Of a stretch of DNA of 13,068 nucleotides, positions 11,929 through 13,068 are shown piece by piece. This DNA comes from an uncultured Lachnoclostridium sp. (GTDB lineage Bacteria; Bacillota; Clostridia; Lachnospirales; Lachnospiraceae): positions 1 to 13,068 of the forward strand of contig CABQJX010000076.1 of NCBI GenBank assembly GCA_902464595.1, in the 5' to 3' direction. A program made the translations under genes and the position numbers. The notes under the pieces were generated by a model that worked only from the letters and a program-made list of their open reading frames with translations, searched no databases and had not been told where the DNA came from. Each line of letters starts with the position of its first letter. Position 1 is the stretch's first letter.

Positions 11929-13068
11929 ATGAGCAAGATAATTGGCATTGACTTAGGTACAACAAACAGCTGCGTAGCCGTTATGGAAGGCGGAAAGCCA
12001 ACTGTAATCGCAAATGCAGAGGGTATAAGAACCACACCATCTGTTGTGGCATTTACAAAAACAGGTGAGAGACTGGTGGGCGAGCCCGCAAAGCGTCAGG
12101 CAGTAACCAACGCTGATAAGACGATCTCCTCTATCAAGCGCCACATGGGTACAGATTATAAGGTGGACATTGATGGAAAGAAGTATACGCCACAGGAAAT
12201 TTCCGCAATGATTTTACAGAAGTTAAAGGCGGATGCAGAGAGCTATCTGGGTGAGCCGGTTACAGAGGCGGTTATTACAGTTCCTGCATATTTTAACGAC
12301 GCACAGCGTCAGGCAACCAAGGACGCTGGCAAGATCGCAGGTCTGGAGGTAAAGCGTATCATTAACGAGCCTACGGCAGCAGCCCTTGCTTATGGCCTGG
12401 ACAATGAGAACGAGCAGAAGATCATGGTATATGACCTGGGCGGCGGTACTTTTGATGTTTCCATCATCGAGATCGGCGACGGCGTGATCGAGGTTCTTTC
12501 CACCAATGGTGATACCCGTTTAGGCGGCGATGATTTTGACAATGCAATTACCAATTGGATGATTTCCGAATTTAAGAAGGCTGAGGGAGTGGATCTGTCA
12601 GGCGATAAGATGGCTCTTCAGAGATTAAAAGAGGCTGCTGAGAAAGCAAAGAAAGAGCTGTCTACAGCTACCACTACCAATATCAACCTTCCGTTCATCA
12701 CAGCAACTGCAGAGGGCCCGAAGCATCTGGATATGAACCTGACCAGGGCAAAATTTGACGAGCTGACCCATGATCTGATCGAGCGCACAGCAATCCCGGT
12801 ACAGAACGCATTAAAGGATGCAGGAATCACTGCTTCCGAGCTTGGAAAGGTACTGTTAGTAGGCGGTTCTACCCGTATGATCTCCGCACAGGAGAAGGTA
12901 AAGCAGCTGACCGGCAAGGAACCCAGCAAGTCCCTGAACCCAGATGAGTGCGTTGCCATCGGTGCAGCGATCCAGGGCGGCAAGCTGGCCGGCGATGCAG
13001 GCGCAGGAGATATTCTTCTTCTGGATGTTACTCCCCTTTCCCTGTCTATCGAGACCATGGGCGGCGTG
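11929..13068 (+). CDS. dnaK: Chaperone protein DnaK (Hsp70), 3' partial
   Basis: DnaK is the cytoplasmic Hsp70 ATPase that binds and releases unfolded polypeptides with DnaJ and GrpE. The frame starts at ATG 11929, with AGGAGG (11915-11920) eight bases upstream, and stays open for 380 codons to the window edge, so about 60% of the usual 610-620 residues are present: essentially the whole nucleotide-binding domain. Visible signatures: IIGIDLGTTNSCVAV (phosphate 1, about 4-18), VPAYFNDAQRQATKDAG, IINEPTAAALAYG, VYDLGGGTFDVS (167-178, phosphate 2) and LLVGGSTRM (309-317). It lacks the roughly 23-residue insertion near the N-terminus found in Gram-negative DnaK, as expected for a Firmicute. The substrate-binding domain and any dnaJ lie beyond the window. 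Codon bias indicates high expression. Confidence 0.98.
   Translation, partial: MSKIIGIDLGTTNSCVAVMEGGKPTVIANAEGIRTTPSVVAFTKTGERLVGEPAKRQAVTNADKTISSIKRHMGTDYKVDIDGKKYTPQEISAMILQKLKADAESYLGEPVTEAVITVPAYFNDAQRQATKDAGKIAGLEVKRIINEPTAAALAYGLDNENEQKIMVYDLGGGTFDVSIIEIGDGVIEVLSTNGDTRLGGDDFDNAITNWMISEFKKAEGVDLSGDKMALQRLKEAAEKAKKELSTATTTNINLPFITATAEGPKHLDMNLTRAKFDELTHDLIERTAIPVQNALKDAGITASELGKVLLVGGSTRMISAQEKVKQLTGKEPSKSLNPDECVAIGAAIQGGKLAGDAGAGDILLLDVTPLSLSIETMGGV

Noticed and set aside
12618..13058. Minus-strand frame of 146 codons opposite dnaK
   Set aside because: It is the mirror of dnaK codons; dnaK itself is intact on the plus strand but open to the window edge.

Overview
The window looks like chromosomal DNA from a spore-forming, anaerobic Firmicute, most likely a Lachnospiraceae member (Clostridium cluster XIVa). 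This is an inference from several things seen together: the order hrcA-grpE-dnaK behind a perfect CIRCE operator, an ATP-type PEP carboxykinase, a Firmicute-type 6S RNA, a SpoIID/LytB-family protein, secreted 3D-domain wall proteins, SH3-repeat proteins, strong AGGAGG-type ribosome binding sites, and a DnaK without the Gram-negative insertion. No mobile element, CRISPR array, tRNA or rRNA was found.

Layout. 1-2168 (+): the 3' part of an unusual gene whose product fuses a sigma-factor region 4 helix-turn-helix to one transmembrane segment and a large outer region ending in an SH3 domain. A second SH3 domain lies in the same frame just after an amber stop. 2199-3083 (+): an EamA/DMT transporter. 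3341-4945 (+): pckA, with its own promoter and a strong terminator. 5102-5518 (+): a small coiled-coil protein of unknown function with its own promoter. 5608-5840 (+): a 6S RNA gene with a near-consensus promoter and an intrinsic terminator. Its terminator ends only 23 bases before the start codon of a 755-residue membrane-anchored SpoIID/LytB-like protein (5864-8131, +).

8239-9702 (-): two tandem genes for secreted 3D-domain (MltA/RlpA-like fold) cell-wall proteins. Each has its own sigma-A-type promoter, and an intrinsic terminator separates them. The first faces the SpoIID-like gene and shares a bidirectional terminator with it. WalR-like direct repeats of TGTAA lie at or next to both promoters. 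10053-13068 (+): the heat-shock operon hrcA-grpE-dnaK, controlled by a sigma-A promoter and CIRCE; dnaK runs off the window end after 380 codons. The grpE-dnaK spacer holds two abutting imperfect palindromes plus a third truncated copy of the same repeat.

The genes fall into three themes. The first is envelope sensing and remodelling: the tethered sigma-like protein, the SpoIID-like protein and the 3D proteins. The second is central carbon metabolism and global transcription control: pckA and 6S RNA. The third is protein folding: hrcA, grpE and dnaK. The observations most worth a second look are the sigma-membrane fusion with its amber-split SH3 pair, the grpE-dnaK palindromes with regularly placed tandem G-A mismatches, the WalR-like repeats at the 3D genes, and the 6S/SpoIID junction.
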